DNA from: JBEHWX01 sp048498995
GTDB taxonomy: Bacteria; Bacteroidota; Ignavibacteria; OLB7
Direction of reading: 5' to 3'
NCBI GenBank assembly: GCA_048498995.1
Contig: JBEHWX010000122.1
Coordinates: 1-16,226, forward strand
Length of the DNA stretch: 16,226 nt
A program made the position numbers and the translations under genes. Shown one piece after another: positions 1-10,858 of this stretch (positions within the stretch are counted from its first letter, which is position 1; every line of letters begins with the position of its first letter). The notes beneath the pieces were generated by a model. The model was not told where the DNA came from, searched no databases, and worked only from the letters and a program-made list of their open reading frames with translations.

Positions 1-1531
1 CGGTCGCCGGATCCGCCGCCACCGGCGCCGCCGCCTCGCGCGCCTTCCGCGCGCCGGCCCTCCGGATGACCGGCAACTTCGACGCCGCCTGGCAGAAGGC
101 GCTCTTCGACGGCTTCGTGGCCAATACCGCCTCGCCGCTCCGGAGCGTGACCGTCGGCGCCGTTCCGCCGTCGAGCGGCGCGGCCACGCCGGCCGCCGGC
201 TCGTTCGACATCATTCTGCGTCCCGATCCGTACCTCCATGACGGCCGCTGGGCCAACAACGCCTGGCTCCAGGAGCTGCCGAAGCCGATCACGAAGCTCT
301 CGTGGGACAACGCGGCCCTGATGAGCCCGAAGAGCGCGCAGCAGCTCGGCGTGGAAAACGGCTCGGTGATCTCGATCTCCCGCGGCGGCGACCGCGTGGT
401 GCAGGCTCCGGTCTGGATCACGCCGGGGCACCCCGAGGGCTCGATCACGCTTCACCTCGGCTACGGCCGCCCCCGCTCCGGCAAGGTCGGAACCGGCGTC
501 GGCTTCAACGCCTACCTGCTTCGCACCACCGATGCCCTCTGGGCGATCTCGGGCGCGCAGGTCTCGCCGACCACCGATACCTACCATCTGGTGACCACCC
601 AGGCTCACGGCAGCATGGAGGGACGCCGGATCGTCCGCGAGGCCACGCTGGCCACCTTCCTCAAGGAGCCGGACTTCGCCGGCGACCACGAGCACGGCAG
701 CGAGCCGCGCGCCGAGAAGGGAACCGAGCATGGCGCCGGAAGCGAGGCGCCGGATCACGGTGGAGCGCACGTCGGACTCCCCTCGTTCTACCCGGAGTAC
801 GAGTACGTCGGGTACAAGTGGGGAATGGCGATCGACCTTACCACCTGCATCGGCTGCAATGCCTGTGTGATCGCCTGCCAGGCCGAGAACAACATCCCGG
901 TCGTCGGCAAGGAGATGGTGGGGAAGGGACGCGAGATGCACTGGCTGCGCATCGATCGCTACTTCAACGGCAGCGAGGACAACCCGGAGACGGTGTTCCA
1001 GCCGCTTCCCTGCATGCACTGCGAGAAGGCACCGTGCGAGCCGGTCTGCCCGGTGGGCGCCACCGTCCACTCCGACGAGGGGCTCAACGAGATGGTCTAC
1101 AACCGTTGCGTGGGCACGCGCTACTGCTCGAACAACTGCCCGTACAAGGTCCGTCACTTCAACTATCTCCTCTATACCGACGAGACCACGCCGACCTACA
1201 AGCTGATGCGCAATCCTGACGTGAGCGTGCGCAGCCGAGGCGTGATGGAGAAGTGCACCTACTGCGTGCAGCGCATCAACCACGCCCGCATCGAGGCCAA
1301 GAAGGATGGTCGCAAGGTGCGTGATGGAGAGATCCTCACCGCCTGCCAGCAGGTCTGCCCGACCGAGGCCATCAGCTTCGGCGATCTGAACGATCCGAAG
1401 AGCGTGGTGACCAGGCTGAAGAATTCGCCGCTGAACTACGGGTTGCTGGCCGCCGACCTCGGCACGCAGCCTCGGACGACGTACCTTGGCAAGGTCCGGA
1501 ATCCTAATCCTGAACTCGAGGGAGCTGCTTG

Positions 1532-1532
<1 letters not shown>
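1..1532 (+). CDS. actB: ACIII subunit ActB, C-terminal part (5' end outside window)
   Basis: ActB is the periplasm-facing iron-sulfur subunit of Alternative Complex III, which oxidises menaquinol or ubiquinol and passes electrons towards cytochrome c or the oxidase. The frame is open from base 3 with no stop, so the ATG at 66 is internal and the protein continues upstream. The first part looks like the C-terminal domain of molybdopterin oxidoreductases, a fold that ActB keeps without the Mo cofactor. The ferredoxin-like part has four Cys blocks: 846-878 (C-x2-C-x2-C-x3-C), 1011-1049 (C-x2-C-x4-C-x3-C), 1107-1139 (C-x5-C-x3-C) and 1254-1358 (C-x2-C ... C-x3-C). The third block has Thr (codon 1116-1118) where the second Cys should be, which fits the one [3Fe-4S] plus three [4Fe-4S] clusters known for ActB. 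An Asp/His/Glu-rich linker precedes block one. The stop TGA shares one base with the actC ATG. Confidence 0.95.
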
Positions 1533-2947
<1,415 letters not shown>

Positions 2948-2955
2948 TCCGGCAA

Positions 2956-2988
2956 CGGGGGAGGGGAGCCTGGCGCTCCCTTCCCCCG
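2956..2988 (+). terminator. Intra-operon hairpin between actC and actD
   Basis: The arms are 2956-2969 and 2975-2988: 14 base pairs including one G-U pair, with a five-base loop. It begins nine bases after the actC stop. No T tract follows, so a complete intrinsic terminator is unlikely. A partial attenuator or an mRNA-stabilising 3' end for actBC is more plausible. The 182-base spacer before actD is the longest within the act genes. Confidence 0.6.
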
Positions 2989-3129
2989 GCGACCGGCCCC
3001 GATGACCGGCCAGGGTAGTCCGTACCACGGCCGGATCGGATCGGGAGCAGGGAAGGGCGGGCCCCGAGCGTCCGTCTCGCCCGCGGTGTCGAGCAACACG
3101 AGAACCAGCAAGAGCAAGATTTTCTCGCT

Positions 3130-3681
3130 ATGAACAGCGCTACGAATACACCCTCGATTTACGGCCTGATGGCCGAGTTCATGACGCCGGAGGAGGTGGT
3201 CGAGGCCGCCACGATGGCGTACGACGCGGGCTACAGGAAGATGGACGCCTTCGCGCCCCTCCCGGTCGAAGGCCTCTCCGAGGCGGTCGGGTTCAGGAAG
3301 ACGCGTCTTCCCCTGATGGTGCTGATCGGCGGCATCATCGGCGCACTCGGCGGCTTCGGCATGCAGTACTGGATGTCGGTGGTCGATTATCCGATGAACG
3401 TCGGTGGCCGCCCCTACTACAGCTGGCCCTCGTTCATCCCGATCACCTTCGAGCTGACCGTGCTCTGCGCGTCGCTCACGGCGGTCTTCGGCATGATCGC
3501 GCTCAACGGCCTGCCGATGCCGTATCACCCGGTGTTCAACGTCCGCTCGTTCGAGCGCGCCTCGACCGACCGGTTCTTCCTCTGCATCGAGTCGGAGGAC
3601 CCGCGCTTCGATACCGACGCGACCCGCCAGTTCCTCGCCGGACTGCCGAACGCGGCCGACGTCACCGAAGTCCCCTATTGA
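3130..3681 (+). CDS. actD: ACIII membrane subunit ActD (DUF3341)
   Basis: ActD is a small membrane subunit of ACIII. The 183-residue product has the DUF3341 layout: a short cytoplasmic N-terminal domain with the typical opening IYGLMAEFMTPEEVVEAA (residues 10-27) and DAGYRKMDAFAPLPVEGL (32-49), then two membrane helices at about 60-84 and 100-125, then a short C-terminal tail. Its exact role is structural or unknown; proposals that it helps in proton translocation are inference from the family. The ATG at 3130 fits the usual N-terminus, but the SD upstream is weak and the hairpin at 2956-2988 lies in the leader, so expression may be tuned separately from actBC. It sits between actC and actE, the standard act order. 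Confidence 0.93.
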   Translation: MNSATNTPSIYGLMAEFMTPEEVVEAATMAYDAGYRKMDAFAPLPVEGLSEAVGFRKTRLPLMVLIGGIIGALGGFGMQYWMSVVDYPMNVGGRPYYSWPSFIPITFELTVLCASLTAVFGMIALNGLPMPYHPVFNVRSFERASTDRFFLCIESEDPRFDTDATRQFLAGLPNAADVTEVPY

Positions 3682-3833
3682 ACGTGTACATCGCGAGGGA
3701 GCCAGGGCGAACCGGCCCGGAGTGCCCCGAGCACTACAAACTCATGCTGATGAGAATGGAGCAGTCCGATAGACTCACATCGCCGGCCGGCGTCACGGCC
3801 GCGCCCAGGGGCGCCTCGCGCGCCCGCGCCTCG

Positions 3834-4481
3834 ATGGCGCGCGCGGCCCGGGCGATCGGCTTCGGCGCCGTCGCCTCGACCCTTCTCGCAGTCGGCGGAT
3901 GCCGTCTGGAGATGTACGACCAGCCACGCCAGAAGCCGTATTCGGTCAGCACGTTTTTCGAGGACTCCAGTGCCTCGCGTCCGCTGATCCCGGGAACGGT
4001 CCCGCATGGCATGGTCTGGACGGCGCATACCGGAGGCTCGCTCGGCGAGGCCTCCGGCGGCATGGCCGGAGAGAACGGCATGGAGGGCGCCTCCATGGAT
4101 TCGACCGGCCCGCAGGCACAGACCAACGGCGTGGCCCAGGGGACCAAGATGCCCTTCCCGGTCACCAAGAAGGTGCTGCTGCGCGGCCAGGAGCGCTTCA
4201 ACATCTACTGTTCCCCCTGCCACGGCAGAACCGGCGAGGGGAACGGCATGATCGTCCAGCGCGGATTCCCGGCCCCGCCGTCGTTCCACATCGACAGACT
4301 CCGCACGGTCGACGATTATCACTTCGTCGACGTGATCACCAACGGCTTCGGCCGTATGTACAACTATGCCGCGCGCGTGCCGATCCAGGATCGCTGGGCC
4401 ATCACCGCGTATATCCGCGCCCTGCAGCTGAGCCAGCACGCCACGGCGCAAGACGTTTCCTCCGCAGCTCGTAACAAGTAG
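3834..4481 (+). CDS. actE: ACIII mono-haem cytochrome c lipoprotein ActE
   Basis: ActE is the mono-haem cytochrome c subunit of ACIII, anchored by lipid to the membrane on the periplasmic side, and it hands electrons towards the oxidase. From the ATG at 3834 the protein starts with a canonical lipoprotein signal: two or three Arg, a hydrophobic core, then LLAVGGC with the lipidated Cys at residue 23 (codon 3900-3902). The text after it (RLEMYDQPRQKPYSVSTFF) is typical of ActE. The haem-binding motif CSPCH is at 4209-4223. A likely distal Met lies in GFGRMYNYA, followed by the closing helix RWAITAYIRALQ. The same frame is open further upstream, with possible starts at TTG 3678 (overlapping the actD stop), ATG 3744 and ATG 3756. 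Bases 3681-3780 use codons rare in this window (AGG, AGA, CGA, ACA), so I favour 3834, although no SD decides it. Confidence 0.9.
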   Translation: MARAARAIGFGAVASTLLAVGGCRLEMYDQPRQKPYSVSTFFEDSSASRPLIPGTVPHGMVWTAHTGGSLGEASGGMAGENGMEGASMDSTGPQAQTNGVAQGTKMPFPVTKKVLLRGQERFNIYCSPCHGRTGEGNGMIVQRGFPAPPSFHIDRLRTVDDYHFVDVITNGFGRMYNYAARVPIQDRWAITAYIRALQLSQHATAQDVSSAARNK

Positions 4482-4496
4482 CCAGGTACCCGGAGA

Positions 4497-5702
4497 ATGA
4501 ATCATACTTCTACACAGGACCTCGGGTTGGGCCGCATCCGCGTCATCGCGCTTGCCGCGATCGTGATCGGCGTCGTACTCTCGGTGATCGGACTGATGGG
4601 GGGCAATCCCGGACAGTTCTATCAATCCTACCTCTTCGCCTATGTCTTCTGGGTCGGCCTTCCGCTCGGTTCCTTCGGCGTGATGATGCTGCATAACCTG
4701 GTCGGCGGCGGCTGGGGGTGGGGAATCAAGCGCGTGCTGGAATCCTCCGCCAAGACCATCATCGTCATGGCCGTCCTCTTCATCCCGATCTGGATGGCGA
4801 TGAGCTCGAACTCCCTGTTCGAGTGGAGCAATGAGGCGGTGCGCAAGGCCGACGCGGTTCTCGCCGCCAAGGAGCTCTACCTGAACCCGACCTCGTGGAC
4901 CGCCCGCGCGGTGCTCTACTTCGTCTTCTGGGTCGCGGCCGCCTTCGGGATGGTCAAGATGCAGCGGAAGCGCGAAGTGCCCGGCGAGCCGATCTACACC
5001 GGCCGTCTTCAGACGACCAGCGCGCTGCTGCTGGTGGGCTACTTCCTTTTGACCACCTTCGCCGCCTTCGACTGGGTGATGTCGCTGCAGCCGCACTGGT
5101 ACTCGACGATCTTCGGCATGATCGTGATCGTCGGCCAGGTGCTCTCGACCTTCGCCTTTTCGACGATCATGCTGATCTTCCTGGCGCGCCGCGACTCCCG
5201 TCTGAGCTCCCGCCTGGTGCCGTTGAACTTCCACGATCTCGGCAACCTGATGTTCGCCTTCACGATCTTCTGGGCCTACGTCTCGTTCTCCCAGTTCCTG
5301 ATCATGTGGTCGGCCAACATCCCGGAAGAGGTGCCCTGGTATACCTACCGCCTCGAGGGAGGCTATGGAGTGATCGCGGGCATCCTGCTGATCTTCCACT
5401 TCTTCCTGCCGTTCTTCGTGCTGCTCAACCGCGGCGTCAAGCGCAACCCGGCCATCCTCGGCAAGGTCGCCATCTACGTCCTGATCGTCAGACTGATCGA
5501 GACCTACTGGCTGGTCCGCCCGTCGATCGACCATGGCAACTGCAGCTTCAACATCGCCGACATCGGCACGGTTCTCGGCATCGGCGGCATCTGGGGCTTC
5601 ACGTTCCTCTACTTTTTCAACCGTGGTATTCAGAACCGGGCCATCATGCCGGTGAACGCTCCGGCTCCGGTCGGGGGGGAGGTGATCGAGCAGCATGGAT
5701 GA
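4497..5702 (+). CDS. actF: ACIII membrane subunit ActF
   Basis: ActF is the second large membrane subunit of ACIII, related in fold to ActC and packed next to it. The 401-residue product is strongly hydrophobic with about ten helices. Recognisable ActF stretches are DWVMSLQPHWYSTIFG (192-207) and FHDLGNLMFAFTIFWAYVSF (245-264) followed by SANIPEE (272-278). The ATG at 4497 lies 15 bases after the actE stop, with AGGT at 4484-4487 as probable SD. The 3' end overlaps the next gene by eight bases, pointing to translational coupling. It most likely contributes to a proton path across the membrane; that is inference from the published ACIII structures and not shown by this sequence. Confidence 0.93.
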   Translation: MNHTSTQDLGLGRIRVIALAAIVIGVVLSVIGLMGGNPGQFYQSYLFAYVFWVGLPLGSFGVMMLHNLVGGGWGWGIKRVLESSAKTIIVMAVLFIPIWMAMSSNSLFEWSNEAVRKADAVLAAKELYLNPTSWTARAVLYFVFWVAAAFGMVKMQRKREVPGEPIYTGRLQTTSALLLVGYFLLTTFAAFDWVMSLQPHWYSTIFGMIVIVGQVLSTFAFSTIMLIFLARRDSRLSSRLVPLNFHDLGNLMFAFTIFWAYVSFSQFLIMWSANIPEEVPWYTYRLEGGYGVIAGILLIFHFFLPFFVLLNRGVKRNPAILGKVAIYVLIVRLIETYWLVRPSIDHGNCSFNIADIGTVLGIGGIWGFTFLYFFNRGIQNRAIMPVNAPAPVGGEVIEQHG

Positions 5703-6225
5703 TAAGAAGAAGGCGATCGTGTCCCATACCCAGCCGCAGGGGCTCTCCGAGCATACCCACGGCCACGATCACGAGCATAGCGACATCACGATCCGGCCGA
5801 TCCTCATGGCGTTCTTCGTCCTGCTGGCCGTGACCGCCCTGGCCGCGGCCGCCGTCTGGGGGCTCTTCGAGTTCGCCGAGGCCCGCGCCGCCAGCGAGGA
5901 TGTCAAGCCGTCGCCGATGTACGAGACCAACACGGTCCCGCCGAATCCGCGGCTCCAGGTCGACGAGCGCCACGATCTCAACACGTTCCGTCATCGCGAG
6001 GACTCGCTCCTCTCGAACTCCGGTGCGGTCGATCCGTCGGCCGGCGTGTCGCGGATCCCGATCGATTCGGCCATCGAGATCATCGCCCGTCGCGGCACGG
6101 GCTCCGGCCAGGCCACGATGGACACGAGCGTCGCGGCCCAGCACGCCGCGACCCCGGATTCCGCGTCGACGCACGCGACTTCCGCCCCCGCCACTTCCGC
6201 TTCCGCGACCGCGGCGGGGAAGTAA
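5695..6225 (+). CDS. Single-pass membrane protein linked to ACIII, function unknown
   Basis: I do not recognise an assigned function. The 176-residue product has a His-rich cytoplasmic N-terminus (residues 17-29, EHTHGHDHEHS region), one membrane helix at about 35-59, then a periplasmic domain and an Ala/Thr/Ser/Pro-rich tail from about 140. The conserved-looking core is PRLQVDERHDLNTFRHRED (85-103) followed by AVDPSAGVSRIPIDSAIEII (111-130). I recall similar 'PRLQ...RED...G.V....G..RIPI..A' proteins beside act and cox operons in several phyla, but I cannot verify this without a search. It overlaps actF by eight bases and precedes the SCO gene, so it should be made with ACIII. It could be a small accessory subunit (in the position of ActG) or an assembly factor. 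The His-rich tail might bind Cu or haem on the cytoplasmic side. Confidence 0.8.
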   Translation: MDDKKKAIVSHTQPQGLSEHTHGHDHEHSDITIRPILMAFFVLLAVTALAAAAVWGLFEFAEARAASEDVKPSPMYETNTVPPNPRLQVDERHDLNTFRHREDSLLSNSGAVDPSAGVSRIPIDSAIEIIARRGTGSGQATMDTSVAAQHAATPDSASTHATSAPATSASATAAGK

Positions 6226-6321
6226 GCGGTTCGACCCGAGAGAGTGAAAGCGCCCGAGCAGACGTAACCGATGACGATGTGAATTGGCGGTGATGGAGAC
6301 GACTCCTGGGAGGTAACTCCG

Positions 6322-7260
6322 ATGACGACTCAGATGATCAGGCGATACGATATGGCGAGGCTCCGTTGCGGAGCGATGCGGGCGCTGGTTCTCGCGGCCC
6401 TGGTGGCGATGATCGCCCCGGTCGGCGCGCTTCGGGCGCAGTTCATGACCCGGCCGCCGAAGTCCGAGGATCTCGGCGGGGCGGCCAAGGTGGCGCAGGA
6501 AGTCGGGATCGATCAGAAGCTCAACTCCCAGGTTCCGCTCGACGTGACCTTCAGGGACGAGAGCGGCAGGGAGGTCCGGCTGGGAGAGTACTTCCACTCC
6601 GGACACCCGGTGATCCTGACGCTGGCCTACTACGAGTGCCCGATGCTCTGCACGATGGTGCTCAACGGGGTGACGACGACCCTCCGCGGGATTCCTTTCG
6701 ATATCGGGAAGGAGTTCGAGGTGGTGACCGTCAGCATCAACCCGAAGGACACGCCGGAGCTGGCCACGAAGAAGAAGGCGAGCTACATCCGATCCTACCA
6801 TCGGGAAGGGGCCGAGAAGGGATGGCACTTCCTGACCGGGAAAGAGGAGAACATCAAGAAGCTGGCCGATGCCGTCGGGTTCCGGTATGTGTACGATCCG
6901 AAGACCGATCAGTACGCGCACGCCGGCGGCATGATGATCCTGACGCCGGCCGGGCGGGTCTCCCGCTACTTCTACGGCGTCGAGTATTCGGCCAGGGACG
7001 TCCGACTCGGACTGGTGGAGTCCTCGCAGGCAAAGATCGGCTCTCCGGTCGATCAGGTGCTCCTTCTCTGCTATCACTACGATCCGTCGACCGGACGCTA
7101 TGGGGCCACGATCGTGACCGCGCTGAAGATAGGGGGGGCGTTGACCATCCTGATGCTCGGTGGGTTCATCCTCCTCTGGCTTCGCCGCGACCGGCGGAAC
7201 AGGCTCCGTCAGGAGCTGGCCGTCAGCGGGATGTCGACGATCAACGGACAGATCAAATAG
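6322..7260 (+). CDS. sco1: SCO1/SenC-type copper chaperone for cytochrome oxidase
   Basis: SCO proteins are thioredoxin-fold periplasmic proteins that deliver copper to, or reduce, the CuA site of oxidase subunit II. The product has 312 residues: an N-terminal signal segment (about 18-40), the thioredoxin-like domain, and a C-terminal membrane helix (about 266-287) followed by basic residues. The copper-binding motif C-x3-C is at residues 106-110 (ECPMLC), and the distal His is H200 (QYAHAGG). All three ligands are therefore present. The ATG at 6322 has an excellent SD, GGAGGT at 6309-6314, with a seven-base spacer. The C-terminal anchor adds to a possible N-terminal one, a layout seen in SCO proteins of ACIII operons. 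It lies directly upstream of coxB, the expected client. Confidence 0.95.
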   Translation: MTTQMIRRYDMARLRCGAMRALVLAALVAMIAPVGALRAQFMTRPPKSEDLGGAAKVAQEVGIDQKLNSQVPLDVTFRDESGREVRLGEYFHSGHPVILTLAYYECPMLCTMVLNGVTTTLRGIPFDIGKEFEVVTVSINPKDTPELATKKKASYIRSYHREGAEKGWHFLTGKEENIKKLADAVGFRYVYDPKTDQYAHAGGMMILTPAGRVSRYFYGVEYSARDVRLGLVESSQAKIGSPVDQVLLLCYHYDPSTGRYGATIVTALKIGGALTILMLGGFILLWLRRDRRNRLRQELAVSGMSTINGQIK

Positions 7261-7363
7261 CGGATCGAAAACTGAGACGAACTCAGGGTTCCAACAACTT
7301 ATCGAAGATCGCGGCCCAGGCGGAAGCGCCGAGCGCCGAGAGATCTTCCCATACGTAAGAGCA

Positions 7364-8401
7364 ATGTGGAGTTTCCCGTTATTTCCTGAGCAGGCCTCGA
7401 CCTTCGCCGGACGCGTCGATGCGCTCTATTTCTTCCTGGTTGGGCTCACCATTTTCTTCTCGCTGCTCATCGCCGGTCTGGTTGCGTATTTCGCCATCAA
7501 GTACCGCCGGGGGAATCCCGCCGATCGGAGCAATCCGGTCTCCGAGCACGCGACGCTGGAGGCGCTCTGGATCGGGATTCCGCTGGTGATCGTGCTCTTC
7601 ATCTTCGTGTGGGGAGCGATGGTCTTCTTCGAGATCGAGCGCCCGCCGGCATTCTCGCAGGACGTCTACGTCGTCGGCAAGCAGTGGATGTGGAAGTTCC
7701 AGCATCCGAACGGCATGCGCGAGGTCAACGAGCTCCACGTCCCGGTCGGCCGCAACATCCGCATGGTGATGACCTCGCAGGACGTGATCCACTCGCTGTA
7801 CTTCCCCTCGTTCCGCGTCAAGCAGGACGTTCTTCCGGGACGCTACACGCAGCTCTGGTTCCAGGCGACCAAGCCCGGGCGCTATCACATCTTCTGCGCC
7901 GAGTACTGCGGACTGGAGCACTCGGTGATGAAGGGAACCGTGATCGTGATGGAGCCGACCGAGTACCAGCGCTGGATGGCCGGCGGCACGACCGGAGAGT
8001 CGATGCAGAGCGCCGGTCAGCGTCTGTTCGAGTCCAACGGCTGCATCAGCTGCCACGCCACCGGCGGTGGCGGCCGCGGTCCGCAGCTCGACGGCCTGTT
8101 CGGCAAGACCGTGGAGCTGGCCAACGGCCAGACGGTGACCGCCGACGAGCAGTATATCCGTGAGTCGATCCTCATGCCGACCAACAAGGTCGTTGCCGGC
8201 TACGATCCGATCATGCCCACCTTCCAGGGGCGCATCAGCGAAGACGACGTCAACCAGCTCGTCGCCTACGTGAAGTCCCTCGGTGGGGGACGCAGCGCCG
8301 CCGGCGCCTCCGGTACCGGCGCGGCCAGCAGCGCGCCTAACAACGCGGGATCCGGCAATTTCGATCGCGCGACGACGAATGTGAGTGGTGGCACAAAGTA
8401 A
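7364..8401 (+). CDS. coxB: caa3-type cytochrome c oxidase subunit II with fused cytochrome c
   Basis: Subunit II takes electrons from ACIII or a carrier and passes them through CuA to haem a. The product has 345 residues from the ATG at 7364. Two membrane helices lie at about 21-46 and 67-90, then the cupredoxin domain with a complete CuA set: H143, C178, E180, C182, H186 and M189 (C-A-E-Y-C-G-L-E-H-x2-M). A cytochrome c domain is fused behind it, with haem motif CISCH at 227-231 (bases 8042-8056) and probable distal M284 in IMPTFQG. This fusion defines the caa3 type. The tail after about 306 is Gly/Ala/Ser-rich and probably disordered. The frame is open back to 7160 inside sco1, but the MWSFPLFPEQAS start matches the family and avoids a long overlap. 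Its SD is weak. Confidence 0.95.
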   Translation: MWSFPLFPEQASTFAGRVDALYFFLVGLTIFFSLLIAGLVAYFAIKYRRGNPADRSNPVSEHATLEALWIGIPLVIVLFIFVWGAMVFFEIERPPAFSQDVYVVGKQWMWKFQHPNGMREVNELHVPVGRNIRMVMTSQDVIHSLYFPSFRVKQDVLPGRYTQLWFQATKPGRYHIFCAEYCGLEHSVMKGTVIVMEPTEYQRWMAGGTTGESMQSAGQRLFESNGCISCHATGGGGRGPQLDGLFGKTVELANGQTVTADEQYIRESILMPTNKVVAGYDPIMPTFQGRISEDDVNQLVAYVKSLGGGRSAAGASGTGAASSAPNNAGSGNFDRATTNVSGGTK

Positions 8402-8422
8402 TTGACAGCATAGGAATCAGTG

Positions 8423-10100
8423 ATGGATACGACAACTGTCACGCGCACGGCCCCGGCCGCTCCGATCCCGCCGGAACCCGTCCGTGAAAACTATCTCAAC
8501 AGCACCTACGGCATCAAATCGTGGCTGTTGACGAAGGATCACAAGCGGATCGCGATCCTGTATCTCATTTCGATCACGCTGATGTTCTTCGTCGGCGGCG
8601 TCTTCGCCGCGATGATCCGCTTCGAGCTGATCACCCCGAAGGGGGATCTGGTGCAGGCCGACACCTACAACAAGATCTTCACCATGCACGGCGTGGTGAT
8701 GGTCTTCTTCTTCCTGATCCCATCGATCCCGGCCGTGCTCGGCAACTTCCTGTTGCCGATCATGATCGGGGCGCGAGATCTGGCCTTCCCGCGCATCAAC
8801 CTTCTGAGCTGGTATGTCTACATCGTCGGCGCCATCCTCACGATCACCGCCGCGGTGATGGGAGGTCTGGACACCGGCTGGACGTTCTACACGCCCTACA
8901 GCTCGCAGTACTCGAACTCACAGGTGCTTCTGGCCGGCGTCGGCGTGTTCATCACGGGCTTCTCGTCGATCCTCACCGGATTGAACTTCGTGGTGACCAT
9001 CCACAAGATGCGCGCGCCGGGGTTGACCTGGTTCCGCCTGCCGCTGTTCGTCTGGTCGCACTACGCCACCAGCCTGATCATGCTGCTCGGCACCCCGGTG
9101 GTCGCCATCGGCCTGCTGCTGGTGGTCGTCGAGCGCGCGTTCCATCTCGGCATCTTCGATCCGTCGCTCGGCGGTGATCCGGTGCTCTTCCAGCACATCT
9201 TCTGGTTCTACTCGCATCCGGCGGTCTATATCATGATCCTCCCGTCGATGGGAGCGATCAGCGAGATCGTCGCCTGCTTCAGCCGCCGTCGGATCTTCGG
9301 CTATAAGTTCGTCGCCTTCGCCAGCCTCGGCATCGCGGTGATCGGCTTCGTCGTGTGGGGTCACCACATGTTCGTCTCCGGACAGTCGGCCTACGCCGGC
9401 ATGGTCTTCTCGCTGCTGAGCTTCCTGGTGGCCATTCCGTCGGCCATCAAGGTGTTCAACTGGACGACGACGATGTACAAGGGGTCGATCTCCTACCAGA
9501 CGCCGATGCTCTACGTGTTCGGCTACATCGGTCTGTTCACGATCGGCGGTCTGACCGGGCTGTTCCTGGCGACGCTGGGCATCGACGTGCACGTGCACGA
9601 CACGTACTTCGTGGTGGCGCACTTCCATTACATCATGGTCGGCGGCGCGATCTTCGGGTACCTGGCGGGTCTGCACTTCTGGTGGCCGAAGATGACCGGC
9701 CGGATGTATCCGGAGAAGTGGGGCGGGTTCTCGGCGCTGGTGATCTTCGTCGGCTTCAACCTGACCTTCTTCCCGCAGTTCATCCTCGGATACCTCGGGA
9801 TGCCGCGCCGCTACTACGTCTATCCGGACGAGTTCCAGGTGCTCAACGTGATGTCCTCGGCCGGTGCATCGGTGCTGGCCGTCGGCTATCTGATTCCGCT
9901 GATCTATTTCCTCTGGTCGCTCAAGTACGGCGCGCCGGCCCCCAGCAATCCGTGGGACGCCACCGGCCTCGAGTGGCAGATCGCCTCGCCGCCGGTGACC
10001 GAGAACTTCCTCGAGACCCCGGTGGTGACCGAGGAACCGTACGAGTATTCGCCCGAGGAAACCGAAGAAGTCTACGCTCAAACCAGGAAGGAGGTCCCGT

Positions 10101-10108
<8 letters not shown>
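8423..10108 (+). CDS. coxA: Cytochrome c oxidase subunit I, A2-type haem-copper oxidase
   Basis: This is the catalytic subunit that reduces O2 to water at the haem a3-CuB centre and pumps protons. The product has 561 residues and about twelve helices. Metal ligands are all visible: H89 and H402 for low-spin haem a, H400 for haem a3, and H265, H314 and H315 for CuB. Y269 in HPAVY is the Tyr expected to be cross-linked to H265. The motif YSHPAVY (263-269; bases 9209-9229) lacks the Glu of A1 enzymes (GHPEVY) and carries the Tyr-Ser pair of A2 enzymes such as the caa3 oxidases of Rhodothermus and Thermus. I use ATG 8423, with AGGA at 8412-8415, rather than the overlapping GTG at 8420. The stop overlaps the coxC start by eight bases. 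The SD of coxC lies inside this gene. Confidence 0.97.
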
Positions 10109-10787
<679 letters not shown>

Positions 10788-10803
10788 GCTCGTCGTTACG
10801 TGG

Positions 10804-10819
10804 CCCCCGGCCTCGGGGG
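10804..10819 (+). other. Small hairpin between coxC and coxD
   Basis: The arms 10804-10809 and 10814-10819 form six GC pairs around a four-base loop. There is no T tract behind it. It may slow polymerase or protect the upstream mRNA, but it could also be chance in GC-rich DNA. Confidence 0.35.
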
Positions 10820-10858
10820 TCGCTGAACCTAGGCACTTGAAACAAGCACAACAGTACA

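Noticed and set aside
3675..5696. 673-codon frame open on the minus strand across actE and actF
   Set aside because: Antisense shadow of two well-supported genes with the same low-complexity His/Asp/Arg composition.
5644..7077. 477-codon frame on the minus strand across the 5695 gene and sco1
   Set aside because: Antisense shadow; no family resemblance and no SD at its start.
7160..7363. N-terminal extension of CoxB into sco1
   Set aside because: It would overlap sco1 by 100 bases and adds residues unlike subunit II; MWSFPLFPEQ fits the family start.
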